A DNA stretch of 64,000 nt, from the NCBI GenBank assembly GCA_019843655.1, contig JACDQD010000002.1, forward strand, positions 3,234,585 to 3,298,584. Direction: 5' to 3'. A program made the translations under genes and the position numbers. This DNA comes from Lethocerus indicus. Lineage: Eukaryota; Arthropoda; Insecta; Hemiptera; Belostomatidae. Under the pieces are notes generated by a model, which ran no database searches, had not been told where the DNA came from, and was given only the letters and a program-made list of their open reading frames with translations. Below are positions 49,380 through 63,600 of this stretch, piece after piece. Each line of letters begins with the position of its first letter. Position 1 is the stretch's first letter.

Positions 49380-49401
49380 TTTTTTTTTTTTTTTTTTTTT
49401 T
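49380..49401 (+). repeat. Poly-T run
   Basis: 22 consecutive Ts. It could be the reversed A tail of a minus-strand retroposon, but no recognisable body was seen on its 3' side (49402 onward). Confidence 0.85.
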
Positions 49402-52400
49402 GGTCAGCATTCAACCGGCGTTCAGTTCTTTCATAAAAACAACAATGAAAACCGGTTGAATCGGAGTCGGACGACAGGGCCGGGTAATCTGATCGTGTAG
49501 ACGGAGCAGAACTGTTTTGAAATTCGTCGGGCAACAGCACGAAGGTACTGATACGACTTGCAGTCCTTATCTCAGTCTACATGCCCCGTGCACACCTCAC
49601 CCCCCCAACCCCAACCACACTGCAGACTGTCAGCAGAAAGGAAAAGAAAATCAAAACCCCAAAAAAAATTAACTCGCCTCAACCTTTAACCTGAGAAATG
49701 ATTTAAATTATACTATTGTCGCGAAAGATTATAAATACAAACACTCGCTGTACGAGGAATTGAGTAATGAAAATGAGGTGGGGTATCCACTTTTCAGATA
49801 ATAACACAACCTCAGTGGAACAACAAATTCTACGATCCATTAACGAATAATTCCGTTTTAAATTTTTAAAAGAATGTACCTATAAAAATCAGCTACGAAC
49901 TGTGCACTATGAACGTTCAAATTTTTAATACTTAACTACAGGAGCTATTTTTTATAGCCGAAAATAGGCTGACATGAATTTTTTGCACTATAATTTTATT
50001 CAGAGATTGATTTCAGAAATATGAAATTATTAATGAACGACTTGTAGTTATGGTGCTTCTTAAATTTATGGGGACCTAAGACCTAATAGGGGAGACGGAA
50101 GAGCGCTACACAAGTATACATTCCTAATCGTCGGGGACTTCCAACGGCTGAAATATGTAAATTTTTTGAACCGAGAATAAATGGGTTTAAACGCCTTCCT
50201 GTAGATAAAAAATCGGTCTGTATTTCACTCCGGTATAAATCTGCAGACTGGGGGAACGGGTAAAGCGGAAATTATTCACGGTATACATTAATTCTGTTTC
50301 TACTGGAATTTCATCCTTTTGCCGAGAATTCCGGTATCCCTTTGTGGGGCCCGCTACCCCCTCTAAGGAAGACAAAGAGAAAGAATGAAATAAAAAAGAG
50401 GAAACGGTCTCTAAAGTTTGTCGGTCGGGGAGAAAGCGGCCGTGTTTAAGTTGAGTCGTGCAGACTTACACACCGGCTCACTTCTCGGACCTGAGTTAGT
50501 TTGGCCGGAGCCCCGACCCGAAATCAATATTTGAACAGAATATCCCTTCAACAAAAGTTAGGGCAGAGAAAAATTGAATAATTTCGCCGACAATAAAACC
50601 AACTTCCTCATATTGTTCTTTCTCCCTACTTATTACTTAAGCCCAGTCTGATCGGTTCGATATTTCGATCCCATTTCCACGTGTTAACAATTGTATTCTA
50701 GAAATTCTTCAAGTACCTATTAAGAACGTTGAATATTCAAATTATTAATCTTGACCCTTGCAGTATAGCAGTTACACTTGTATAGTGTCTTAGTATTGTA
50801 TGATCTACGTATGGGGATTTAAGCATTGGATTGAAAATAATTGAACAACCAAATTTATAGATTCAGATGGCACTCAGCATGTACTGAATATAATCTAAAT
50901 TCGTGTGAGATATTTTACAGGCAGGAGGTCTGAAGGGCGGTTCGGGGTCTGTTCACAACATCTATATTCACAGACAACCCCGATATCCTATTATTATTGT
51001 ATCTGTTATCTCTACTGCAGCTGTCACTCAGAGATTAAACCATCGCAATACAATACAGTACAATTGGTAAATTAACTTACCTTTGTAATGAAAACAATGG
51101 AAATTAATATATTTGATTGATGCAAATTAATCGCGACTCATAATTTTAGTTCGGGACTAAATTCGAAATTTTTTTTTATATGTGCGCTCTATGTTTATGG
51201 TCATCTGTATGCCATATTAACAATACGGTTTATGTGATATACATAACCATCGAAAATTTACTTTCCTTATTATCTACCTGTGACCTGTGAGCCGGATGTG
51301 AAATAATCGATTCTGCTGTAACATCCAAGCTAAGGACCAATCTAATACCGAGTAAATGTTAATGCATAATACGACTCGATACCTTTTGTATTTACAAGTG
51401 GTAAAATAGCGAAATTAAATTAGTATAATATAACAATAAAACATTTGTTTGTTGCACTTTCGCAATATTAATTGCTTTTAGTGAATAGATACAGCACTGT
51501 GTAGTAACAACTGAGTACTAACTGGTACAGCGACGTTCCACAAACTATATAAATAAGGCAGTTGTTTTTTATGTAACGACATAAGAAAGATTAATCGACT
51601 TGCTTTTTTCCCCAAGATATATTATGCGGAATAAAGTGTAAGGAGAGATAACAAGTGTCGGATGAAGCGTAGCTCTGATGGCCGTATTGGGGTAATATTA
51701 GAAGGTGGAAGTGGCTCCCCTATTTGCGAGTCCCCCAGGGGGTGGTCCGGGTGGTTCGCTCCCTCCTCAAATCGCACTGATTTTATCCTCCCCTTTTTTT
51801 AATAATAGCAGCGTTATATTTAATAAAGCAAACTCAGCTCAAGAATGGTGTCCCATTTCTCCTCAGAATAATTTACCGCGGCACCTCGTTTCCACTTTCT
51901 TATTTTTCACACCGGTCCAAATAATACTTTATACACTACTCTAGCCTACTTGTGAGTCAGAAAAATATATTAATAATTTATATAAGGAGTAATCTACATA
52001 TACATCTTAATATCATTATAATTATTAAGTTAGTTTAATACATACAGAATGTATGTTTTTAATAAGAATGGATTTTTCATTCGAGATAACTTAAGTTCAG
52101 CCGATTTAGCACAGACCATTGAACATGGAAGATATTTATTCAGAACGAACGCAGGATTCATTTTATTTTTTTCCCATGACTGATAGTTCCACCGAATTCG
52201 GGGTAGTTCCAATAGTTCGGGGTTAGACACCATATTCGAGACTCAAAATAAAAGTTATATTCCTGTCCGAAATTTACTTCTTTCTGTGGACGAGGGCGAG
52301 AACAAGTGTCAAATCGAAGCGAACTCGGGAACACAATTAGCCAGGCCGTTGGGAATTTCTCCTCCTTCCGTGAACTGTTCTGAAATGTTTCTATGGAAAT

Positions 52401-52582
52401 ATTCGACCGGATAAAATCGTCTCCTCGTGGTTTTTCCCCTCCGAACAAAGTTGGTGGGCAAACTTTTATAGGATTCAGTCCACCATCAGTTAAGCAAATT
52501 GATTGTTCTCTACCGATCAATTAAGGAAGATTTGTTCCGAGCGCCCGCTAATCGAAAGTTTTCGAAACTGTTCGGGAGCAAT

Positions 52583-52595
52583 CAAACATGGCGGC
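52583..52595 (+). promoter_or_regulatory. YY1/Pho-like site
   Basis: CAAACATGGCGGC matches the YY1 / Pho consensus core ATGGCGGC. No promoter was identified around it. Confidence 0.25.
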
Positions 52596-55050
52596 TTATC
52601 TGATTTTTTACTCGGCGGATTTTATTTTCGGAATTCTTAATTACCAATATTGACCAATAAAAGGAACGATTAAAGCGAATTCGTGTGATTTTGTGTTTGA
52701 ACGTATAATACGTACGTGTATAATTCTAGTACGTAGATTATATGGGGGAAACACTTTTAGGCCGTCCTTTTCTAAGATACCGGTTAACAAACTCAAAAGA
52801 GATAAAACTTAACGGACTAAGAATTTAACTCTCACCCGTACGTTCTTATACTCGTGCATACGAGGCCTAGAGTACTTGGCAGGCAGGAGCCGTTTGTTAG
52901 TTAGGTCTTTATTCGGGAATCGTCGGCGAAATTTGGCTTCTATCTCGGTTATAGAACCCCCGGCCGGGTGGGGCGGTGGGGGCGGTAAAACAGGTTGGGG
53001 AACGGCGCGAGGGTTAGTGGTAGTAGTGCGGGCCCCGTAAAGGCTGTGACCTAGCGGGGCTCGGGGCGGCAAGGGGGCTGCTTTAGCCCCTCTGAAATTG
53101 AACAATTCAGTTCTGAACGAGCGGGACACGAGCCGCATACGTAACTCCGACCTCTGACGATATTGTCCGCGCCCATATTGTCCCACCCCCAGCCCCTCAA
53201 TACCGCTACCGTCTACCTGTGCCCCAATCGCGACGGATTTGCCCGTCGAACTCGATCCCACTTACACAGGTACAAGTGAGCACTGAAAGACTCGAGAGAA
53301 AAACTAAATACGAGGTTTCGACAAAGAAAAAAAATGTACCGCGGTTTATCGCCTGAATAATATGTGTCAATCGAGCCGACTTGAAAGCTTCCGGAGTGCG
53401 GTCCGCGTCTCCAAAGGCTCATTAACGCCCGTCCGATATTCCGTCTCCGCGCCTGATAATCGAGCGTGCGGGCCGCCTATTAAGCAGCCCGTCAGCACTG
53501 CCCCCATACACGGTTATTCGATACGGCCAAACCGTTCGTGCTGAGGATCAAACAGAAATTAGGCGACAGGCTTCTCGCTGGTACATTACATGTATGACCA
53601 CCTCAGATATATTATCGGCGGAATGCTGACAAATGAATGGATTTATTCGATTGCACTGCACTGGGCATAAATTTCATTGTAGAGGCAACAATGAAAGAAC
53701 GATGTAAAGCCTAATCGGACTAACTTCTGGCCAAAGTGGCTAGAGATAGAATATCCAAGCTAGTGTTGATACTGACCTCCAAACATATAGGTACTATAGT
53801 TTTTCCCGGATTTTCCTTGTATTCTCTATAATGTAGGAAAAAATCTACAAATCCTTTAAACAACAGTTTATATTCTCAGCGTAAACACCACTTTTTTCCC
53901 ATGGACCGTAATGCGGCCCTGGTAGTCCGGGTTTAATTAACGGACCGGTCTGCGCTTTAGGTATGGCGTGAAAGCTCAAAGCCCTTTAACGGGGCCCGGT
54001 TGAAAGCTGCCCATTTAATTACCCAGTTTGGGCGTGAAGCCGCCCTTCCAGCGGAAAACCAATGAAACGAGGGCGTAAACGACACGCGGTCTCCGCTTCC
54101 AGTATCAACAGATGGTGGTAAGTGAAGCGTACTCACTTCACCGGCCGCAGCACGAGCCCCGGCCATCCTGGAGAGCGCATTTACAACGCTCCAATCTCTA
54201 CCTCAGCCGTTAAAGGGCGAGCCCCATTGTTCGTTTGACGAGAAGCCCCGCGATTTCACCGGCACAGAACCGAAGTACAGTTTGAATAGAGTCGCGCTCC
54301 TGTAATTCAGACGCGCTATACCGACGATTTTAGTATTTCATGATTATATTAATGGGTTATGCACCCTTCGTTATTCGTAAACCTGAAAAATGTACTCTTA
54401 TTCTTTTACGTCCATACCAACAATACTCGAGTGTGATCTCCACGGTTGTAGTCAGTTAAGATTTGGTATTTGATGAAAATGGGACACCCATCGGAGAATA
54501 CGACCGCTCAAATTTTTCTCATCCTCACCGGAAAGTTCGGAACATTTCACGTCATTCCTACTCTCATTATATTATATATAACAATCTCACCACTGATTAT
54601 GACATAATAACCGTCCTTTAAGAGGCCCGACGTCAGTGGTTAGAGCGGTATAGAAAATCCATGTTCTGTTCAGATTAAGGAATGTTCCTTGCCCCAATAC
54701 CTCTGTTTTCAGCATAAATAAACTCCCACCTCCGATGATCGATGGTAGTTGAAATTGAATCTGTTAATTGTACGGTCGACAGTCTAGGTTGCGGTATGTA
54801 TAAATCTCGGGGCCGAATTGACTGTGGAAAGTGTAATGGATTTGCGGTACCATTCCGCGTCCAACAATAGGCCTTAAAACCTGTCGTTGGGGGCTGGCTG
54901 TATTTCAGGGCGGGGGGGCCGCCGGGCGGGGCGGAATTGTCGGCCTCAATGCTTCCAGTCTTGTACATCGGTTCAAAAAGGACATTTTTTTTCTCTTCCT
55001 CTCCTTCCCACTCGGCCGCCGAGACAAAACCGGGCGGCTAAGTCGAGGCG

Positions 55051-55067
55051 GCCAAGATGGTGGCGGC
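55051..55067 (+). promoter_or_regulatory. YY1/Pho-like site in a GC island
   Basis: GCCAAGATGGTGGCGGC, one base from the common AAGATGGCGGC form, inside a CpG-rich island (about 54890-55150). Such sites are typical of 5' UTRs of housekeeping genes, but no adjacent coding exon could be supported. Confidence 0.25.
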
Positions 55068-58000
55068 AAATCCTGATTTATGAATCGGGGGCCCCGCGCA
55101 AAGTATAATCTCCGCTGTTCGAGTAAGGTTCGCCCCGGCGACGACTGCTAAGCCACCGCAATTTATTCGGACGCTCAACAGTCGGTCGTCTTACGGCCTG
55201 AATAATTTTCCCGGGAAGGGAATTTCAACTAGTCGCCCGAACAGGAGCTGCTGTCAACTTCCTTTCAATATTCTGTAAATTGCTGTGCCGAGAAATGCGA
55301 CTTGCTTTCCGCCCGTAATACAACCGAAATTCTTCCTCAACACATCTATGAAGAGCGACCAGTTAGGACATGACACGAAGAAATTTTATTAGTACAAGAA
55401 AATGCTAAAAGACATATACGTAATGGAGTTGTTATTTTGATATATAGATAACTGAAAGTGTACGAATTTTCGTATTTCTATTTTTCAACGGAACGTACAT
55501 AACCGTGTCATTCCACTTCTTTCCTGTCACAGGTACACTTTTATTTATGAGTTTTAAAGTTCGGAGTCACGTATAACTAAGTGAAACGTAGTCCGCCGGC
55601 TCTCCCAACATGTAGGTTATGACAACGTGCATAATACAAATCCTTCATAAGTACTAAAGTTGTAAATTAATGTTAAATTAAAGAAAATTAACAATTTGCC
55701 CATAGGCCACGTGAAAGTGATAAGAAAAAATGGTACTATTTAATTTTTAATTAATCTCGGTTATTCTTATTATATTGCGATATGACGATAATATAATTGG
55801 TGTCTGAAGGGCTGCGAACCGGAAGTGAAATGAACGAGATTTCGACTAATGAAATTCTTTACTGACTGAGCTGAAATGATTTCAGTCCGCGGTTCTGTTT
55901 TTAATAAATTTTATCATATCGGTCCAAGTGCCGTTTCACTTTCCAGAAAGGAAGAGGAGTCCGGCCGACGATGAAGGAAAATGCAGCGGTGCCCCTCATG
56001 AAAATATGATGAGGGAACAATGAGGAATATAATATCCGAGCCATTCCTAATATTATTCTTTCTGGAATTCTTCAGAAATATCAATAACTTTGGTTTACTT
56101 ACTGGTCTGAAGTGTAGAGATCCCTTTAACTCTAATATTATTTGCAGTATTTTACTAACGTAAGCTAGTACAATTTGGAATCAAAGCAAGTAATCTATAA
56201 TACTCCAAGAGATTTACTAACATTATACAGTGTAGTGAAGTGATTCCAACTTCTCATTAGGGCAATGTCTAACTGTATATCTAGGAGGATAACGCTGAGG
56301 GTACTCAGTTCCATTAATACAGGGGGATAGTTCTTTTGGCGGGTTCAGATTGGAGTGAAGGAAACCCCACTGCCTATTTCGGCCACACACCGACGTCACG
56401 TGTAAAGGATTAGGGCTCCCCCTTATCTGAAGGGACTGGAAACCTTGCTTTACCTGACTAATCCTTTTCACTCCTGGACCGCCTTGAAATCAAGGTTGGG
56501 TAGAGGGAAAATTGGAAATTGAAAAGACCGACTGCTACGCTGACAATTTCTGTTATTTCTTTTGAAAATCCTAATGATTGACCTAATGAAATGAAATTAT
56601 GGAACGATCCGATGGTGTCAACCTGAATCGGGGATTTACCACAGAAAAATATCCCTTTTTCACGAAGCGGGAGCGGAAAGTTAAAAAATGCCGTAAACGA
56701 ACTGCACTTACCTTAATAAGAATGAAGAACCGAGTTGAAGTTTGCCCGAGTTAAAAACATTATCTGGCCCAAGGAAGTTCTGAACTCCGAATTAAAAAAC
56801 TGAGAAGTTCAACACAGGAAGAATACAGTGAAGTATCCAAGAATATAATCTCATTGTAAAACTTACCAACTGCACTATATATCCAATGATGCAAACTTCG
56901 CGTCCCCTATTGTCAATTCGAAATGCATTGTAATTGGAATAGGAGTTTTTCCATTTCCCAGTACATTTTAGTCATAATTTAGTAAGCTGTTGTCACTTCT
57001 TTTCAACAATTTCGACTCCTCGAAGCCTAATTAGGAAAAAATTACTTCCTTACGTTCCGTTTTTTATTGTATAATTATGCGTTATTAAGTCCAGAGTTTA
57101 TTTTATGGTTTTATCTTTAAAATTCGTGATCCCGTACACATTCAAGGTATAAAGAATATTTAATTCGGGAATATGTTTCCAATATTCAGCTCGCGCAGGT
57201 CCCTCGCTACAAACTTTCCAACAAATAGAGAAATCGAAGGAAAGATAAATATTAGGAAGCATTGAGAAGTTCACACTATTAAGTGTTACTAACTTGGCTA
57301 ATTAGTTGCTATTATCAACTTGTTAGATCTTAACTTTGTTTTGGATTGACCCATTCATCACGGGCTTATTGAATTCTCAAGGAGTAAGAGAGAAGGGGAT
57401 CAGTGTGGGAGTTCATAGCCAGTTTTGTCTACAGTTACATACAGGAAGTCAATTATGGGAAATGCCCATTGTCAAGCTACAGATTAAATTTTGACTTCTC
57501 TGCTTTGGAATTTCTAAAATTGTAGGGATATGGGTACATTGAAAATCTTATGAAAATATTTCACTGACAAAGTTCGTCATCGAGAATGACGTAGAGTAGA
57601 AAAAAAATATTATGTATATATGCTTCCAATCCTAAAATAAAATTGATCTTTCTTCCTTTCCGTTTGGTCAAAATTAATACATTCTCTCGCCTCGAACAAG
57701 GTCCTCGTTTTCGGGACGAAATAATCCCTGTCCACGTTTTCAGGTCTCACAGATATGCTCGGGAAAATACGACATTTCTATATTAAATTGTTTGGATTCC
57801 TGAAATTCTACAGTTGGAAAACCCGTAGAAGAAGTAGACAATACACAAGATCTGTACACAATACTGCATAAAGCGAATTTTATTTTCACTTTATAGTAAA
57901 CAATTATAATTGTACCTAATAAATTTCCGGCTAACTCTAAAATGTATTGAATGCGCAGAACATTTATTATTACTAATGTTAATTTCCACATACACGAATT

Positions 58001-60544
58001 GATTTAACATACTTTAAAACATTTCATGTATGAGCAATTATTTTTAGGAAGGTTTAAACGAATATGAATTTGTTGGGCGACCTTGTTTTATCCTCGGTAG
58101 GGGGTTGGGAGGGGGCTCTCGGTACCGAACCCTTACCGACGTGCGCGGATCAAGGCTCTGGAATGTCATCTCGGGGCAGGAGGAGGAGGAGGATATGTCG
58201 GTTCACCGGAGGGAGGGATTTAGCTTCAGCCCGGCCGAGTCACTTTCGGAATTCCGGGCGAAAGGCATCGGGGGCGGCTTTTTACGGTCTGAGTACCCGG
58301 GGATGGTTTCATCGTCGGGAGAAGGGATGGAGAGGCGCCTCGGCTCGGAAAGATGGGTTCTCCCCACCACTTACCGCTAACTGTTGATTCTGACAGCTAT
58401 TTGATGACAGGAAAACAAAATGGCGCACCTGTTGCGTCAACGAAATGGGACGAAAGGACGAAATTGCTCCGGGGGCCGAGTCCTTATTTTTTGTTCCCTT
58501 TTCATTTCCTGGGAGCCAGCAACCGCGCTCGTATAAATCTGACAGCCTCGAATGCCCCATACGTGAGCTACAATTATAACGAGCTTAAATATTTCCTCGA
58601 GTTTCAATACAGAAAAGGGAAAGAACTAGAAAATGTACAAACTGAAAGCAAATAAAGTACAGACATCTAAGTATAGTTTTTCGATAATTTAATGCGGTTG
58701 TCGGATAACATTTTTATTGTTATTCTATAAGCCTAATTGAGGTTTTGTTTATGACGTTTAAAAGGCATAAGCCGGTCGAATCGATCTTTTGCCAGATTGA
58801 CACACGTCCAATTAGCATTGAATTAACAGGAGAAATAGACTGGGGACGGGGTAAAAGGAAGGGGCGGCTCCAGCGGGGGCTGTTAACGGCTTAGCGGAAA
58901 TCCGGGGTTACTGAGTTCGGGGCTAAATACACACATAGCTGTCGGGCTGTGAAGAGTAGGAGAGGAGCGGACAGAGCCTAAAGAGGGAGCAAACAACAAT
59001 AACAGAGCGAAGGGACGAGAAGAGGTTTCGAGCCGGGGTAGAAATAACAAGGCCGGTGTGGGGTAACACCCCCGGCTCACCGCTGGGCTAGCCTCTGTTG
59101 GCACTCGATGAAACCGGACCCTCATTTCTTGTTTACCGAGCGTCTCCTTCTCAACCCCGCTATATTCAGTTAAAATACCCGCCGCTTCTCAGTCCCCAAC
59201 TCCCGGCGGACACTGGACGCCGACATAGTGATTTCTTCAGGAAAATATCACGGCGAACCAACAATCCAGGTGATATAAAAGGTGGATTTTATATACTTTT
59301 ACACAATTCATCGGTAATTTAATAATTCGTTACTTGTTGATCTCGACATTTATCTTAGGTATTGACAACGCAGTATTTTCATTTACATTATGTGTAGTAA
59401 TAGCACCTTTCTAGATACCCAACACAACTTGCTCGAGACTTCAATTTCCTCCGCCTGTGTAATCAGAGTTTTAGGACAAAAGGGCTAATTACCCCTCGTT
59501 TCCAAATACGCGTTAGGGCCTCAATGTTGATTAGCTCCAAGCCACTGATTGTATTTATTCGAGCCGGTCGTTAGGCTTCGAATTTGGACTCCTTTTGTCG
59601 AACAAGTCGAAGAAATATTATCTCGGTTTATTAGCGCTGGCGCGTTAGCGGTGGCCCGCCCCATAAGGCTGCAAGAGGGATGACTGTCACCCCTCCTCCG
59701 CCGGTTTCTGCCCGCTAACCGAGTTATATCGCAGGAGCACGCAGCGTTTGCATAATCATGAGACCATCCTGTGCACCATTAGCCCATGATAAATGGGCAT
59801 TAGCGTTGCCCGTAGTCGACCCTTCTGCGCTTCTCCAAGGGAAGGCGCTCGAAACCCGACTGTCGTCTAACACAAAATGCGCTTCTGCCCTGAGATTAAA
59901 ACCGGCATTATTCCGTAATTTCATCCCCCATTATACTACGAGTATGGTACAATATGACCTCAGGAAATTATTTACAATATCGGTATATTATTCCGGGAAT
60001 ATGGACTTCATCTTCAATTGCATAGTTTTAGAGGTGCACAAATCAATTAATCATTTGACTCTGCCCTTGACTGAGTTTACAAGCACTAACTAGTACAACT
60101 TATGAAGCATCGACTCCATATAATTCTGAGTGATCTCGAATAATTTTTACGTACAGGGTTCCATAAATAAATAAATAGTGGAGTGGACGCGACACGTTAA
60201 TATTTTTCAGAATTTTTAAATCTTTAATTGTACCGTTTCGTTCTAATAACAATGATGATGCGCCGTGACGGCTTCATTATACGTTGTTAGGCCGTAGAAT
60301 GTCCACGGCGGTGAAATATATTCAAAAGGGATGACAGATACAAAATGCTAATTTGGTTTGTTCCGAGGGTGACCGCAACAAAGGGCGCGCCGGGCTTTGC
60401 GATTATCAAAGGGCCGGTAGATTTGCATACATTGTGAAATGCTATGATTTTTGTTGTTGTTCCCCTCTCTGTTGCGGCAGGTATGGGGCCGGGGAGGTGA
60501 CGTGGGCGGCTGGCTTAGGAGGGCTCCACTAATCGGTCTTCGCC

Positions 60545-60663
60545 ATGGAGCAATACCATGGCCAGGACAATACCACTTCATCCTACGCCGATTACGCCGA
60601 CTCCGAGGCGGCCAACAGAACAACGCCCATCTATTCAATCGGACCGGACTTCATTTCTCAATG
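60545..60663 (+). CDS. Candidate first coding exon, possible receptor N-terminus
   Basis: ATG at 60545 (context CTTCGCCATGG) opens 39 codons plus two bases to a donor (CTCAATG/GTCAGT). A pyrimidine-rich acceptor (TTCCCCTCTCTGTTGCGGCAG, site at 60480) lies 64 bases before the ATG, so the exon may begin with 5' UTR at 60481. The peptide has MEQYHGQDNTTSSYADYAD, then ANRTTPIYSIGPDF. It is acidic, tyrosine-rich, without a signal peptide, and has two N-glycosylation sequons (NTT, NRT). This is the look of the extracellular N-terminus of a class A G-protein-coupled receptor. That identity is inference; no transmembrane segment is in view, and the rest would lie beyond an intron. Codon choice is GC-richer than in the surrounding sequence. 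Confidence 0.4.
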
Positions 60664-63600
60664 GTCAGTACAATTATTTTTAATATACTCCGACCCGAAT
60701 AAAAACTGGGACAAATCAATATCTACAGATTTGTACCGATTCCTACAAGAGTATTAATTCAGATTTGCCAAAAATTAAAGTTCTAGTACATGTTTTAAAT
60801 AAGCAAATAATTTCTTCTATTATAATACCTCAACATAGTACACACTGTTTTAACTGTAAATCAGTAGTACATTAAAACACAGAGAATGAATTCTGCAATT
60901 TCACTTTATACACTCGAATAGTAATTATTTAACCTTGTCTCATTGAATGCCAAACAAGGAAAAGATACTCTTGATGATATTATTGTAATCTTTCTTATAT
61001 AACGTAATGTTTAAAATATAACTTTCAATGAAGAGAAATGAAAATATCGGCCTCTTATGCGAAAAAGTACATTTGCTGCACAAACTGTTCATGCAGAGTG
61101 CCCAAGAGGCTCTTGCGCGTTGTATCATTATTGACGGTGGAAGATAAAATGTTGCCGAAATACAGTAGGCATCATCCGAGTGTTTCCTGAATATAAACTA
61201 TATATGCCCCTTTGTGGGGAATATGGCGTAGATGAAGAGAGAGTGGGGCTGGAGGGGGGTTATGAATGGAGACGGTAGTTCATTATGGGAGTGTTCTGGT
61301 TCTGGGTCTATCCCTCTCACATTGTTTCCTGGGACCCTCTCGGGCTTAATTTACGAGCGGCTAGCCGAAACCGCCGGGCGCAAATCAGAGCCGGCAATAG
61401 ATAGTTTTGGGACTTAATGAATTTTGCATGAACGACGCCGTTTAATGCCGCCTCTCTACGGGATAACTGCATCGTCCCGAGGGATAAATGGGATTATTCT
61501 CTGTTATTCCAGTAACCCGTAACGAGTCTTACAATAATAAAGTAAGTAATTAGGGAACGGTGTCCGGGATCTATGTTCCTAAAATCTCTACTCCACTAAA
61601 ATTCATCTGTGAAAGTTCAAAGTTTTGCAAACAGAACTTTATTATTTCAATAAAAATTTAAACAGGCAAAGAAGATCGAGGTGACTTCCCAATAAGTTGT
61701 CACCAATTCGAATCAATGGAATAGTAATGATTGTATTTAATGGAGAGAATTTTACTGTGAGTTTCAGATATTTTATCAGTTAAAATTTTATTCTTTACCT
61801 AATTTTAATTATTCGAAGAAGATCCGGGTAACATTTTTGGGTGTACGGCTTAAATTTATAATTTAGAAAGTCTCCAAAAATCACTGGAACTAGATCACAT
61901 TCATTCTCTTGGCAGTAATCAAAGAACGCATAGCTATACGTGGTAACTTACATTTTGGATTTACCCTCGCAGTGTATTTGTAATTAAATTTAATTTAAAA
62001 ATGTTGTCACAGTCACTCCTGCATGTACTGGTCATTCTAAATGAATCAGATATGGTAGTCGTTCGAACATTGAGCTATACCCGATGAGCTTGCTTATTTA
62101 TCGGGTTTCGTTTGATTTGCAGTAAGCGGAAAATATCGCCGGGAATTACGACTCGGCAATAATTCACGATATAAAAACCAGGGGGTTTTCAGTGGGCGTT
62201 TCCGTCCTCTCGGTTTAAATCAATTGCCTCCAAAAACTCTCGCAAACGAAACAGGGAAATAGAAAGTTCGAAATTTGTATTCAAGGCCGTTGCACGTAGT
62301 GGAACAACCGCCGACGATATCTGCCCAGATTTATTTATTCATATATTGACGGGGGGAGAGAGAGAGAGAGAGAGAGAGGCCACGAAAATTCTGAACTTTC
62401 ATTTGCTTAAATCTCCCGTCCCGCGCCCAACCGAAACCGTTCGGGGCTGCAATAAATATCATCCGGATGAAATGGTCTACCCGAATCCCATTTATTTGCC
62501 CCCCTCCCCCCCCACCAACCAACCAACATCCCGCTGGAAATAAAGACACGTAGCGGTCTGGATATTTACGAGACGCTCCTGTGCAAAATGACCCAACTAA
62601 AATACCAGTTTTACTGAAAAAAAACACCTGAATAAATAAAAAGTAAGGACGCTTTTCCATCATTCATTACTACCCGAAGAGTTAGACAACTTGAGTAAAA
62701 TTATAATTCTATTTTCCCGAAAGGTAATATTCATTACAAGTTGAAAGCGTACGAGTGAATCAATGAAATATTATTATTTTCATGCCGCAACATCCATTGC
62801 CACAATGTTCCAATTATTATTCGTTGCTCTGATTGTAGTGAACAGTTGTGGAAAATTATAAACAAGAATTATTATAAATATAAAGCCTCCGTCTAGATGA
62901 CAGAATGAATTTAACTGCTTATACAAATTAGTAAATCGATAAAAATTCGGTCCACCGAAGGGAAACAAGTAATTTATAACCCGGCATAGGTCTTGTTTTA
63001 CTTATTAAAAACCATAAATTCGGCCATATTTAGCTAGACATCTGTGTTCGGCAAACCTCAAACGCAGATTTCGAACATTAAAAAGAGGGTTTGTGGTAGA
63101 GAAACGCCTCAGAAATCGAAACAACTTAAAGCGAGAGCGGTAGTCGGTGTTGGAGCATACTTTGAAGCCGTGTACAGTCGTCTGGTTTGCACAACTACCT
63201 GCCTACACGCGTACAACAATAATCGGAGTTGTGGTACAACTCCCCGCCGCATACTTGTATCGGGGGGTAGCTATAGCAAGGGCGGTGGGGTGGGGGCGAG
63301 TTCGGAAATAAAGTTTTGCTTGAAGGGGGGATGGGGCGACACCAGAGGACTCCTAGTTATGCTAATATAAGCTACGATCTAAATCCCATTAATAAATTTA
63401 TACATCAGATGTAAGAAAGTGCTCCCCTCCCTGATTAGAAAACATGTTTTTATCTAAACTAGAAATAAATTATGCGAGTTTGAATTAACTTAAAAGGATT
63501 GATAATAAATTGGCATTCGTATACTTAAGGACTATATTTTTATTTTATTCTGCCAGTATTTTTTAAATCAGGAGTTATTTTTGGTTTCTATTAATGCTCG

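Larger units (their letters stand above)
48046..60480. other. Mostly gene-less stretch
   Basis: No supported gene in 12 kb. The longest open frame in the window (150 codons, minus strand, 52809-53261) lies in GC-rich DNA, is Pro/Arg/Gly-rich and resembles no family. It also holds poly-T at 49380, YY1/Pho-like words at 52583 and 55051, a tRNA A-box-like AGTGGTTAGAGCG near 54633, and GC islands near 54890-55150, 58060-58380 and 59640-59760, the last with an octamer-like TTTGCATAATCA at 59748. Confidence 0.4.

Noticed and set aside
52809..53261. 150-codon minus-strand open frame, the longest in the window
   Set aside because: It lies in GC-rich DNA where stops are rare, is Pro/Arg/Gly-rich, and shows no family motif.
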